Assembly: GCF_029525575.1 (NCBI RefSeq)
Contig: NZ_JAPDIA010000009.1
Location: 806,001 to 870,000 of the forward strand
DNA from: Cohnella rhizosphaerae
Lineage (GTDB): Bacteria > Bacillota > Bacilli > Paenibacillales > Paenibacillaceae
Reading direction: 5' to 3'
DNA: 64,000 nucleotides
Part shown: positions 48,209-57,001 of the stretch, piece after piece
Layout of the letters: each line of letters begins with the position of its first letter
How positions within the stretch are numbered: the stretch's first letter is position 1
Notes under the pieces: model-generated
What the model saw: the letters and a program-made list of their open reading frames with translations, nothing else
Told to the model about the DNA's origin: nothing
The model's database searches: none
Position numbers and translations under genes: made by a program

Positions 48209-48791
48209 TTGAACAAAATCCCGTTAGATAAAGAAACCATCCTCAATGCGACAGAAGAAGTTATTCGCCGTTTTGGGCCCGAAAAAGCGAATATTTCTGA
48301 CGTAGCAAAATCGTTAAACGTGAGCCATGCTGCTCTTTACCGATACTATAATGGGAAAACGGCCCTCTGGGATGCCGTTACGGAACGCTGGCTTAACCGT
48401 ATGAGTGCCGCTTCAATATCGATTTTAAAAGAAGATACGCCTGCTGATATTAAACTTTTTCGTTTACTCGAAGACTTTGCGGAGGGGAAACGCCTCAGCG
48501 CGATCGACGACCCGGAAATGTTCGCGAATTACATCAAAGTCGCACACAGCTCGGTGGAAGTCATACGAAAAAGTGTAGAAGAAGGCATTGATCGGATCAA
48601 AGAGAGCATCGCTCAAGGAATTTCGGAAGGTATATTTTTTTACGGAATCTCCTTATCAAGCGGCGAGAGCCGTATATTTTGCAACCGGTGCTTTTATCAA
48701 CCCCAACACCTTTGAAGATCCGAATCGAAAACAAAACATTGAAGCGGTTATCCATCTTCTGATAAGAGGACTTAAAAATCCGGATCTGTGA
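48209..48791 (+). CDS. TetR family transcriptional regulator, one frameshift
   Basis: About 193 aa. N-terminal HTH: ILNATEEVIRRFGPEKANISDVAKSLNVSHAALYRYYNGKTALWDAV. The C-terminal ligand domain is completed by removing one base from T7 at 48635-48641, giving GIFFTESPYQAARAVYFATGAFINPNTF (YP_TetR-like end). Start TTG 48209 after AGGAAGCGG. More AT-rich than its neighbours, suggesting acquisition. It probably represses itself and the next gene through TTAC/GTAA palindromes. Confidence 0.82.
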
Positions 48792-48886
48792 ATCGAACTG
48801 AAGCACGCAATCCGCCTTCGTTCGCTCGCAACGTCTTGTTTCCGAGAGGGGAATGGGCTGTTGCGGGCGTAATTTTTTGCGGTGAG

Positions 48887-48965
48887 TTACAAATAATAAA
48901 TATTGTAATTTGTTTCCCGGCATGATAATATCGTTTTTGTTAGTTACGAATTATGAATTTTGTAA
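48887..48965. promoter_or_regulatory. Two TetR operator candidates before the oxidoreductase gene
   Basis: TTAC-N14-GTAA occurs at 48887-48908 and again at 48944-48965, with near-identical arms (TTACAAA..TTGTAA and TTACGAA..TTGTAA). The second ends 34 bases before the gene. Confidence 0.5.
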
Positions 48966-48999
48966 CATGAATCTCAGGATTTGAAGGAGAGGATTATTG

Positions 49000-49965
49000 A
49001 TGCGCAATCAAAAACCGGGCGTCGACGCGTCGGCACCCGTGAGCAAAGCGGTCCGGCTCGAATCGTTCGGCGGTCCCGAGGTCCTTAACGTTTGTAAAAT
49101 TCCCGTACCGCAGGCGGGCTCGGGCCAGATTCGCGTTCGCGTTACCGCGGCCGGACTGAACCCAATGGATTGGTTCATCACCTCCGATGCCAATACCGCC
49201 GCCCGATTCGGCTTACGTCTGCCCTGCGGCTTCGGAACCGACTACGCCGGGATCGTCGACCAGGTCGGTGAAGGCGTGACCGGGTTCGCGGTCGGCGACC
49301 GCGTGTTCGGCGGCGCTCTCTCCCGCACAGTAGCCGAGTACGTCATCATAGACGCGGCAGGAACCATCGCTTCAGGCGGCGAGGCGCACCATACCCCCGA
49401 CGGCGTCGACGACCGCATCGCGTCCACCCTTGCTATAGCGGGCTGTACGGCATCCGCAGCCCTTGCCGTGGTCAGCCCCGGTCCGGGCGACACGGTGCTC
49501 ATTGGCGGCGCAGGAGGCGGGGTAGGCGTGTTCGCTGTCCAGCTCGCACTACTGAAGGGCGCGCGCGTGATCGGAACGGGATCGGCGACTTCGGGCGATG
49601 CCCTGCGCGCCCTCGGGGCGGATCCGGTCGTCTACGGCGACGGTATGGTGGACAGGATCCGAGCCATGGCTCCCGAAGGCGTCACTGCGGCGATCGATCT
49701 ATACGGGACAGACGCGATGCAGGCGGCGCGAGAACTCGGCGTTCCGGACGAGCGCATCACGACCATCGCGGCACAAGTCGACGGGATCAAGCCGGCAAAC
49801 GGTGCCGACGCCGCCCCCGGCGCCATAGAAGAGATCGCTCGCCTGGTCGCGGCAGGCCGGCTCCGCGTGCCGATCGCAGCAAGTTTTCCGATGGCGCAGA
49901 TCCGCGCGGCGGTCGAGCTTCAAGCCGGCCGGCACGTGCACGGCAAGATCGTCATCGACATCTAG
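49000..49965 (+). CDS. NADPH-quinone reductase-like medium-chain oxidoreductase
   Basis: 321 aa, intact. GroES-like N-terminus (VRLESFGGPEVLNVCKIPVP), DYAGIVDQVGEGVTGFAVGDRVFG, Rossmann motif VLIGGAGGGVGVFAVQLALLKGARVIGTGS, C-terminal GRHVHGKIVIDI. No zinc ligands, so the quinone-oxidoreductase branch. ATG 49000 follows AAGGAGAGG. Likely a detoxification enzyme for quinones or enals, controlled by the adjacent TetR. Confidence 0.87.
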   Translation: MRNQKPGVDASAPVSKAVRLESFGGPEVLNVCKIPVPQAGSGQIRVRVTAAGLNPMDWFITSDANTAARFGLRLPCGFGTDYAGIVDQVGEGVTGFAVGDRVFGGALSRTVAEYVIIDAAGTIASGGEAHHTPDGVDDRIASTLAIAGCTASAALAVVSPGPGDTVLIGGAGGGVGVFAVQLALLKGARVIGTGSATSGDALRALGADPVVYGDGMVDRIRAMAPEGVTAAIDLYGTDAMQAARELGVPDERITTIAAQVDGIKPANGADAAPGAIEEIARLVAAGRLRVPIAASFPMAQIRAAVELQAGRHVHGKIVIDI

Positions 49966-50082
49966 GTATCGCCACGCAAGTCCATCTCCCTCCTCCGAAC
50001 GAATGTTGCTTTTTCTGCCGAATGCCTTCACCCGACGCATAAGCGAACGAACGGAAGAATACGTATGAGGATGCGTTCTCCT

Positions 50083-50108
50083 GTTTGGAAACGCTGTCTC
50101 GCGGGTAA
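50083..50108 (+). promoter_or_regulatory. Sigma-B-like promoter of csbD
   Basis: GTTTGG, 14-base spacer, GGGTAA: close to the sigma-B consensus GTTTAA-N12-14-GGGTAT. It lies about 45 bp before csbD. csbD is a sigma-B gene in Bacillus subtilis. Confidence 0.6.
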
Positions 50109-50154
50109 GGTCACCATATAACCAACTCATGCACAAGAAGGGAGAGGCATTCAT

Positions 50155-50355
50155 ATGGATCGGCATACGGAAGGCTGGAGCGACAAGATTAAAGGTGCCG
50201 TCAACCAGGCGAAGGGCGAGGCCAAGGATCAATGGGGCAACCTCACCGACGATCCGGGTCTCCAGGCAAGAGGCAAATGGGATAAAGCCAAGGGCAAGGT
50301 ACAGGAGCAGATCGGCGAATGGAAAGAAAACACCAAGTCGCGCACAGATCGCTGA
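50155..50355 (+). CDS. csbD: CsbD family stress protein
   Basis: 66 aa, highly charged: SDKIKGAVNQAKGEAKDQWG and KWDKAKGKVQEQIGEWKEN are the CsbD repeats. General stress protein of unknown mechanism. AAGGGAGAGG precedes the ATG; sigma-B-like promoter upstream; terminator downstream. Confidence 0.9.
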   Translation: MDRHTEGWSDKIKGAVNQAKGEAKDQWGNLTDDPGLQARGKWDKAKGKVQEQIGEWKENTKSRTDR

Positions 50356-50413
50356 CGCGTCCTTTATCCGCCTAAATATAATGTTCAGCCGAATACGCAT
50401 GCCGGCAGAACGC

Positions 50414-50442
50414 AAAAAACGCAGCCCCAAGGCTGCGTTTTT
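50414..50442 (+). terminator. Terminator after csbD
   Basis: 12-bp stem AAAAACGCAGCC / GGCTGCGTTTTT with loop CCAA. A TGCTATAAT extended -10 begins right at its end (50442-50450) and may serve the next gene. Confidence 0.88.
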
Positions 50443-50541
50443 GCTATAATCTAGCAGGTCGAGCGAATACATAGGCGCTGCCGGACATACAATCTTTCAA
50501 GTAGATATGGACGGGCCGTCGGTCTGAAGGAGCGGTTAACC

Positions 50542-50988
50542 ATGGAAAAGAAGGCGTCGATCCGCAAGATTCAGGTGCAATATCCGCTAGGAACGAAACA
50601 GATCTCGGGATTCCTGCTGCTTTTCCTGCTCTCGCTGGGCAATATGATCCACGGCGCCGAACATTTTGTCTTGTATACTCAGGCGGGGGTTATGACGTTG
50701 AGCGGCGGTTGTCTCGTCTATTTGCTCGTTCGGCGGAAGGCGCTGAAGGCCGAGTTGACGCTGGCAGGCAGCCGCTTGACCGTGAACGGCCTGACGATCA
50801 CGGGAGATTCGCTGCGCGAGCTGCGGATCAACCGGGGCTTGATCGGCCTGCTGCCGCGGGGCAAACGGATCGTGCCCGTGCGTCTATGCCTCGATCTGAA
50901 GGACAGAAGCGCCGGCCTCCTGCTGCTGCGCTGGGCGGAAAAGCAGGGCGTTCCCGTCAGGCAGGGGAGCTTCATGCGCTGGCTGTAA
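50542..50988 (+). CDS. Two-helix membrane protein of unknown function (148 aa)
   Basis: Helices at about 22-38 (GFLLLFLLSLGNMIHGA) and 45-64 (TQAGVMTLSGGCLVYLLV), then a soluble beta-rich part (LTLAGSRLTVNGLTITGDSLRELRINRG) that resembles PH-like YdbT/YcdA-type domains. ATG follows AGGAGCGG. No family confidently recognised. Confidence 0.6.
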   Translation: MEKKASIRKIQVQYPLGTKQISGFLLLFLLSLGNMIHGAEHFVLYTQAGVMTLSGGCLVYLLVRRKALKAELTLAGSRLTVNGLTITGDSLRELRINRGLIGLLPRGKRIVPVRLCLDLKDRSAGLLLLRWAEKQGVPVRQGSFMRWL

Positions 50989-51017
50989 GTGCGCAGGCGC
51001 CGGCCGCCGTCTTGGCG

Positions 51018-51113
51018 TCAATTCTCCTCGGAGGCGACGATTTCTTTGCCGGCCGCGAAGAGCACGACGAGGCCGACGACCATGCATAGGGACAAGATGA
51101 CAATGTATAGCAT
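51018..51113 (-). CDS. 31-aa single-helix membrane micro-protein
   Basis: MLYIVILSLCMVVGLVVLFA followed by AGKEIVASEEN. It is too short for usual gene calling, but GAGGAGGTGC precedes the ATG and the coding pattern (one helix plus short charged tail) is clean. It starts 24 bp after the stop of the next upstream minus-strand gene, suggesting a two-gene unit. Confidence 0.55.
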   Translation of the reverse strand: MLYIVILSLCMVVGLVVLFAAGKEIVASEEN

Positions 51114-51137
51114 ACGTGAAAGCACCTCCTCGAACGA

Positions 51138-51347
51138 TCAGCGATTTAACAGTGCGAAAAAGACGGCCAATACGATAACGACGCCGAGCACGTACAACAA
51201 GCCAAGGCGCGTCCACTTTTTTCCCGTTCCGCTTCCATAGCCAGCGTTTTCGCTTCGGTTGGCTTTGGACCAACCGACGCTTAGCGTGCCCGCAAACCCG
51301 GCGCACATCACGATGAATACCAGGCCGATCAAATAAACCATGCTCAT
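51138..51347 (-). CDS. Small two-helix membrane protein (69 aa)
   Basis: MSMVYLIGLVFIVMCAGFAG forms helix 1; LGLLYVLGVVIVLAVFFALL forms helix 2, with a polar loop (KANRSENAGYGSGTGKKW). AAAGGGG precedes the start. In a unit with the 31-aa ORF. Function unknown. Confidence 0.6.
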   Translation of the reverse strand: MSMVYLIGLVFIVMCAGFAGTLSVGWSKANRSENAGYGSGTGKKWTRLGLLYVLGVVIVLAVFFALLNR

Positions 51348-51575
51348 TCGGCTGCATCCCCTTTGTCGGAGGCGCCAGTCCGCCGGATCGCGGCGTCTTG
51401 GTTCGCCTCTTTGTCGTTGCTACAAGCATAGGAGGCTTTTCGTCTGCCGGCATCCTCCAATCCGCCGATTTTTATACCCATCCAATTTATCCTCCAATTG
51501 CAGGAAAGACGTCTTCGCAAGTCTTGCCGCGTCCCTGACTTATGGGGATAATGGTAGCATTGGAGGGGACGGCGC

Positions 51576-53003
51576 ATGAGTTGGCAGCCCGATCGGACGT
51601 TGGATAAGCCGGTGTACCGGCAGATCGCCGACCATTTCGAACAAAGGATCAAATCGGGGGGAGCTGACGGCAGGCAGTCCGCTGCCCGCCGAACGCAAGC
51701 TGGCTGCGCAGTTGGCGGTCAACCGGACGACCGTCATCCAAGCCTACGAGGAGCTGCGCGCTTCGGGTTGGGTAGCGAGCAAAGTCGGCAGCGGCACCGT
51801 CGTGACAGGCGGAGACGCTTCTCCGTTAAGACCTGCGGATTGGCGAAAGTATCTGGACGTGGGAACGATGCTGCCGAATTCGGACGCAATTCGCCGGATC
51901 AGATCCGGCCTGCGCTTGGAAAACGGCCTGGTGGATTTCGCGAGCGGCGAATTGTCGGACGAGCTGTTTCCGAGGGAGACGGTGCGCGGCATTTTTTCCG
52001 AGCGGCCCTACGACGGTCCGCTCGGCTACGACGACCCGCAGGGCTATGGCCCTTTTCGCGAAGCGTTGGCCGCTTTTTTTGTCGCGGCATCTGCGAATCC
52101 GGACGTCGGCTTCTTCGCTGCTGATCACGTCGGGCTCCCAGCAGTCGCTTTTTTTGATCATGCAATGCCTGCTGAACCACGGCGATGCCGTAGGCGTCGA
52201 GACGCCTTCGTACTGCTTTTCGCTGCCGCTGCTACAATCGGCCGGGCTGCGCGTCTATCCGCTGCCGGTCGGTCCGGAGGGCATCGATCCCGCCGACGTT
52301 GAGCGGCTGCATCGCCGGCACCGGCTCAAGATGCTTTTTATGAATCCCAACTTCCAGAATCCGACGGGAACGGTACTCTCCGCCGAACGGCGGGCCGCCT
52401 TGCTGCGGATCGCGGAAAAGGCGGGCATTCCGATCGTCGAGGACGATCCGTTCAGCCTGACCGCGTTCGATGGCCGGCCGCCGCTGCCGCTGAAGGCCGA
52501 GGATGCGGGCGGCCGCATCCTCTACGTCGGCTCGTTGTCCAAGATCGCGGCCTCGGGCCTTCGGGTCGGCTGGCTGGCGGGGCCGCAGGAGATCGTCTCG
52601 CGGCTGGCGGACGCGCGGCAGCAAATGGACTTCGGAATGAGCGTCATCCCGCAGTGGCTGGCCGCCAAGCTCATCGAGGGAGCGGCGTTCGACAGGCAGA
52701 TCGGCCGGCTGCGCGACCGCTTGGCGGCCCGGCTGGACGAGCTTCGCGTCAGCCTCGATTATCATCTGCCGGGCCTCGTATCGTTCGAGCCGCCCGGCGG
52801 GGGGGCTGAACCTGTGGGCGAAGTGGCTCGGCGATTCGGATCCGCGGCAGCTTCGCGTGCTCGAACGCGCGATGTCCGCCGGCGTCGCCTACGTGCCCGG
52901 GCAGGTGTTCGGCGCGGAGGAGCCGAGTTTGCGGCTATGCTACGCAAAGCCGGAGGCGGGGCAGATCGAGCGGGGGAGTCATAAGGCTGAAAGAGGCGCT
53001 GCT
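51576..53003 (+). CDS. MocR/GntR-type PLP-dependent transcriptional regulator, four or more frameshifts
   Basis: N-terminal GntR winged helix: DKPVYRQIADHFEQRIKSGEL, then GSPLPAERKLAAQLAVNRTTVIQAYEELRA. C-terminal aminotransferase fold: SGSQQSLFLIMQ, FMNPNFQNPTGTVLS, VEDDPF and the PLP lysine in LYVGSLSKIAASGLRVGW. Corrections: G6 51656-51661, T7 52074-52080, G7 52799-52805 and probably G5 52972-52976, which gives QIERGVIRLKEAL. The stop is not clear; recognisable homology ends near 53003 and the frame may run on to about 53125. The target is unknown; such regulators often control vitamin B6 or amino-acid genes. Confidence 0.78.
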
Positions 53004-53121
53004 GCGCAGCTCAGGGGCGGGCCCGGCGCGGGGAGGAGCGGCGGGCGGCGATGTGCGCGGCTTCCGCATGGAGACCAGGATGCGACTGCCGCTGCTTCAG
53101 CCGCTACGGCAGCCGTCGCTG

Positions 53122-53688
53122 CTAACGCGATACGGGAGCTGCCGTTTGCGTGTGCTTCGTTCGGCGCCGACGGAGCATCCACAGCGCCGCGAACGTCGCC
53201 GCGCATGCCAACGCGGGAGTTGCCGTGCCCCAGGCAGCCGGCGCGTAGAGCGCGAGGCTGGCGCCGGCTCCGAGCGCGGCGGCCCGATACGGCGCGACAA
53301 GAGCGACGGAGGCCGCCTTGGTCGCCAGCCGGGCAGGCACGGGAGCGCCGTTCAGGCGCGCGGCTTCCCGCCACAAGCGCCGGGCGCCGGGCAGCGCCGT
53401 CAGCCAGACGGCCGCGATCGGCAGCGCGATCAGCGTCAGCTGCAGCGCGGCGCGTTCGGTCGGCAAGGCGCCGTCGTACGATCGCGACAGCAGCCAGACG
53501 GCCGCGGCCGCGCCGATCGCCGACAGCGAGGCGAGCGCGGTCCAGGTGAGCAGCTTGCGCGACCTGCGGGCGAGCCGTTCGGCCGATCCGAACCATTTCA
53601 GCTTGCCGGCCTTGCTGCCGGCCGTCCACGCAAACGCGAGCAACAGCAGCGTGAACCCTGCAGCCATGCCGTTCAAAGCGCTGTACAC
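53122..53688 (-). CDS. Membrane protein of unknown function (188 aa)
   Basis: GTG start at 53688 after AGGAGGAATG. About four helices: MAAGFTLLLLAFAWTAG, LLTWTALASLSAIGAAAAVWLL, ALQLTLIALPIAAVWLTALPG and a C-terminal pair around AAALGAGASLALYAPAAW. The end is Arg/His-rich. Convergent with the MocR gene, possibly overlapping its end. No family recognised. Confidence 0.55.
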   Translation of the reverse strand: MYSALNGMAAGFTLLLLAFAWTAGSKAGKLKWFGSAERLARRSRKLLTWTALASLSAIGAAAAVWLLSRSYDGALPTERAALQLTLIALPIAAVWLTALPGARRLWREAARLNGAPVPARLATKAASVALVAPYRAAALGAGASLALYAPAAWGTATPALACAATFAALWMLRRRRTKHTQTAAPVSR

Positions 53689-54040
53689 GATTCATTCCTC
53701 CTATCGAAGCTTTCCTTATTTATGGTTATCATAACTCGCCGAGCCGGCCGTCCGGCACGTCCTTGGGGATAAGATGGAATGCGACTTCGGGCGGGGACTG
53801 CGTCGGACTCGCGGAGGGCGCAGATGGGACGTCATTCTGTTTGATCAATGGAATGCGTTTATATAGGCGGATTACTGGCTCAAACCCGAGCTGATCTGGA
53901 AGCGTTAGGACAACGAAAGATCGATGAATTTACCCACGATAACTTATACCCCTTAACTGCAGACCCGTTTTCAAGTCAAGACGACGCTCGCCGATCGCCT
54001 CCGGCGCGCTTATCTCTCCTTTCCCATCCCCTCTATAGCT
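53689..54040. other. Intergenic region before the t6A operon
   Basis: About 350 bases with no supportable gene and no strong hairpin. Confidence 0.4.
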
Positions 54041-54069
54041 TTGCAAGTTCGCCCCAGCACCGATATAAT
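54041..54069 (+). promoter_or_regulatory. Sigma-A promoter of the tsaE operon
   Basis: TTGCAA (54041-54046), 17-bp spacer, perfect TATAAT (54064-54069), 45 bp before tsaE. Confidence 0.75.
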
Positions 54070-54114
54070 TAAGGACAACCTGCGGACTGTCCGCATTGAA
54101 GGAGAACGATCGAC

Positions 54115-54656
54115 ATGCACGACTGGAGCAAAGGCGGCGGAGAAGCCGCCGGCGCCGGACGATTCGTGCTGGAGCTGCGGTCCGAGGCGGACACGGCGCG
54201 TTTTGCCGAACGGCTCGCGGACCTGTGCGTGCCTGGCGCGCTGATCGCGCTGGACGGCGATCTCGGCGCGGGCAAGACCCGCTTCGCGAAGGCATTCGCG
54301 GCTGGCCTTGGCGTGCCGGGCATGGTGAACAGCCCGACGTTTACGATCGTCAAAGAGTACGAAGGCGGCCGATTGCCGCTCTATCATATGGATGTGTATC
54401 GCCTGTCGATCGCGGAGGCCGACGAGCTGGGGCTGGACGAGTACTTCGACGGCGACGGCGTTTCGCTCGTCGAGTGGGCTTCCCTCGTCGAGCCGCTGCT
54501 GCCCCCGAACGCCTGCATATCCGGCTCGAGCTGACCGGTCCGGAGAGCAGGCGGGCGACATGCGCGCCGATCGGCGCCCGGTACGAGGCGTGGTGCGCGG
54601 AGCTGGGGCTTCGGCCGGCGAAGGAGGAGGGAAGCGGAGATGACGAACGGCAATAA
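54115..54656 (+). CDS. tsaE: tRNA threonylcarbamoyladenosine biosynthesis ATPase TsaE, one frameshift
   Basis: About 180 aa. Walker A DLGAGKTRFAKAFA, GMVNSPTFTIVKEYEG, LYHMDVYRL and GLDEYFDGDGVSLVEWA are TsaE hallmarks. One C is missing in the run at 54502-54506; restoring it gives LLPPERLHIRLELTGPESRR and a stop at 54656. It acts with TsaB and TsaD in t6A37 modification of ANN-decoding tRNAs. t6A genes are generally essential in Firmicutes, so the shift must be an error in the sequence. Confidence 0.92.
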
Positions 54657-55443
54657 GCGCACGGCAGGCGACCATCCGCTGATGCTGTGCTTTGACACGT
54701 CCACGGCCGTGCTGGCAGCGGCGGTGTGCCGCGGCGCGGAGGTGCTGGCGAGCCGTCACTCGCACGCCGAACGCAACCATGCCGTGCGCATCGTGTCGGA
54801 TTTGAAGGCGCTGCTGGAGGAAGCGGGCGGCGAGGAGATCGACGGGATCGCGGTAGGTCGCGGCCCGGGCTCGTATACGGGCGTACGCATAGGCGTGTCG
54901 GCTGCCAAGACGCTGGCTTGGGCTTGGGACAAGCCGCTCGTCGGACTGTCGAGTCTGGAGACGCTGGCCATGGCGGCGGGGCCTTATTTGCGAGGCGATA
55001 AACAGGCCACGGAGACGGCTGCGTTCGCTACGCGCCATGCAGAGCGGCCGGTCTGGGTCGTCCCGATCATGGACGCGAGGCGTGGACAAGTATACGGTGC
55101 CCGCTTCGGGACGACGGACGGATCCGTCTGGCACCGGCTCGACGAGGATGCCATCAGGCTCATCGGCGAGTGGGGGCCGTCTCTTGCCGCGTGCGCTGGC
55201 GAAGCGGGCGCGCTGCTCGTTTTTGTCGGCGAGATCGGCCCTCATGCGGCAGCCCTTGAGGCGCTCGTAGGAGCGGTCGCTTTGCCGCTGGCGATCGACG
55301 CGGGCGAGATGGGCAGGCTCGCGGCGGCAAGATTGGCCATAGGGCTCGTAGACGACGTTCATGGCTTCGCGCCCAACTACACGCAGCTGACCGAGGCCGA
55401 GACGAAGCTCGGCGACGGCGCCCGAACGGAGGGACAAGCTTGA
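54640..55443 (+). CDS. tsaB: tRNA t6A biosynthesis protein TsaB
   Basis: 267 aa, intact. LCFDTSTAVLAAAVCRG, SHAERNHAVRIVSDL, GIAVGRGPGSYTGVRIGVSAAKTLAWA and WVVPIMDARRGQVYGARF match TsaB (YdiC), the inactive partner that dimerises with TsaD. Overlaps tsaE by 17 nt. Confidence 0.93.
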   Translation: MTNGNKRTAGDHPLMLCFDTSTAVLAAAVCRGAEVLASRHSHAERNHAVRIVSDLKALLEEAGGEEIDGIAVGRGPGSYTGVRIGVSAAKTLAWAWDKPLVGLSSLETLAMAAGPYLRGDKQATETAAFATRHAERPVWVVPIMDARRGQVYGARFGTTDGSVWHRLDEDAIRLIGEWGPSLAACAGEAGALLVFVGEIGPHAAALEALVGAVALPLAIDAGEMGRLAAARLAIGLVDDVHGFAPNYTQLTEAETKLGDGARTEGQA

Positions 55444-55928
55444 ACGACAAGATCGAGTTCCGGTCGATGACGCTCGCGGACATCGATGCCATCGTGGAGA
55501 TCGAGCGGGAGGCTTTTACCGCGCCGTGGACGCCCGAAGCTTTTCACAACGAGCTGACGCAAAACCTGTTCGCTAAATATATGGTAATGGCCAAGGGCGA
55601 CGAAGTGCTAGGCTACGGCGGCATGTGGCTCATCGTGGACGAGGCGCACGTGACGAACATCGCGGTTCGCGAGGCGTATCGCGGCAAAGGGCTCGGCGAG
55701 CGACTGCTGAGGGAGCTGATGCGGACCGCGGCCTGGCTCGGAGCGGCGCGGATGACGCTCGAAGTGAGGGTATCCAACGAACGCGCGCAGCGCCTTTACC
55801 GCAAGCTCGGCTTCGGTCCCGCGGGACTTCGGCCGGGCTACTATTCGGACAACAACGAGGACGCGCTCATCATGTGGGCGGATCTGGACCCATCGCTTGG
55901 CCGGGAGCGCGGGGGGATGTCATCATGA
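55440..55928 (+). CDS. rimI: Ribosomal protein S18-alanine N-acetyltransferase RimI
   Basis: 162 aa GNAT protein. Start TTG 55440 overlapping the tsaB stop. VTNIAVREAYRGKGLGERLLRELM carries the acetyl-CoA site (R-x-x-G-x-G), and VRVSNERAQRLYRKLGFGPAGLRPGYY fits RimI. The usual companion of tsaB/tsaD in Firmicutes. Confidence 0.92.
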   Translation: MNDKIEFRSMTLADIDAIVEIEREAFTAPWTPEAFHNELTQNLFAKYMVMAKGDEVLGYGGMWLIVDEAHVTNIAVREAYRGKGLGERLLRELMRTAAWLGAARMTLEVRVSNERAQRLYRKLGFGPAGLRPGYYSDNNEDALIMWADLDPSLGRERGGMSS

Positions 55929-56969
55929 CGACGAGCTTATCGGAAAAGAAAGACGGGGGGGCTGCTGCTCGCGATCGAGACGAGCTGCGACGAGACGTCG
56001 GCCGCGGTCGTTCGCGGCGGGCGCGAGGTGCTCTCCAACATCGTCTCGAGCCAGATCGAGACGCATCGGCGCTTTGGCGGCGTCGTGCCGGAGATCGCTT
56101 CGCGCAAGCATGTCGAGAGCATTACGTTGATCGTCCAGGAGGCGCTCACGGAGGCCGGCGTATCCCGGCGGGACATCGACGCGGTCGCCGTCACGCAAGG
56201 TCCGGGCCTGATCGGCGCGCTGCTGGTCGGCGTCGTGGCGGCCAAGTCGCTTGCGCTCGCGCTGGACGTCCCGTTGATCGGCACGCACCATATCGCCGGG
56301 CATATTTACGCGAACCGCCTCATCGGGGACATCGTATACCCCGCGCTGGCGCTCGTCGTATCGGGCGGACATACCGAGCTGGTGCTGTTGCCGGAGGAGG
56401 GCGTCTTTCGGATCGTAGGCCGCACGCGGGACGACGCGGTCGGCGAGGCCTACGACAAGGTTGCGCGCGCGCTGTCGTTCCCCTACCCGGGAGGACCGCA
56501 CGTGGACAAGCTGGCGCAGCAATCCGAGGAGGAGATCGTGCTGCCTCGCGCCTGGCTGGAAGAGGGCTCATACGATTTCAGCTTCAGCGGCCTGAAGTCG
56601 GCCGTGCTCGCGGAGATCAATCGCTCCAAGATGAAAGGACTCGATCCCGACTTTGCCGCGCTGGCGCGTGGATTCCAGAACTCGGTCGTCGACGTCGTGA
56701 CGACGAAGGCGATGAAGGCGGCAGCCGAGTTCGGCGCGCGCCAGCTGCTGCTGTGCGGCGGCGTCGCCGCCAACCGCGGCATCCGCGAGCGCCTGGCCGC
56801 CCGCTGCGAAGAGGCCGGGCTGCCGATGCTCGTGCCGCCGATGTCGCTGTGCAGCGACAACGCCGCCATGATCGGGGCCGCCGCGGAACTCAAGTGGCGT
56901 AGGGGACAATTTTCGTCGCTCGATTTGGCCGCTGCCGCGCAGGTGTCGCTGGAGGAATGGTCCGTTTAA
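55925..56969 (+). CDS. tsaD: tRNA t6A37 threonylcarbamoyltransferase TsaD, one frameshift
   Basis: About 347 aa. LLAIETSCDETSAAVV is restored by removing one base from G7 at 55955-55961. Metal-binding His pair in IGTHHIAGHIYAN, then LALVVSGGHTELVLL, YDFSFSGLKSAVL and LLCGGVAANRGIRERL. Transfers threonylcarbamoyl to A37. ATG overlaps the rimI stop as ATGA. Essential in most bacteria, so the frameshift is strong evidence for sequencing error. Confidence 0.95.
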
Positions 56970-57001
56970 GACTCGGACTCCGCGAGTATCGCAATACAGC
57001 C

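Noticed and set aside
54010..55437. 475-codon antisense frame over tsaE and tsaB
   Set aside because: The sense strand carries the conserved t6A operon; the antisense product has no recognisable domain.
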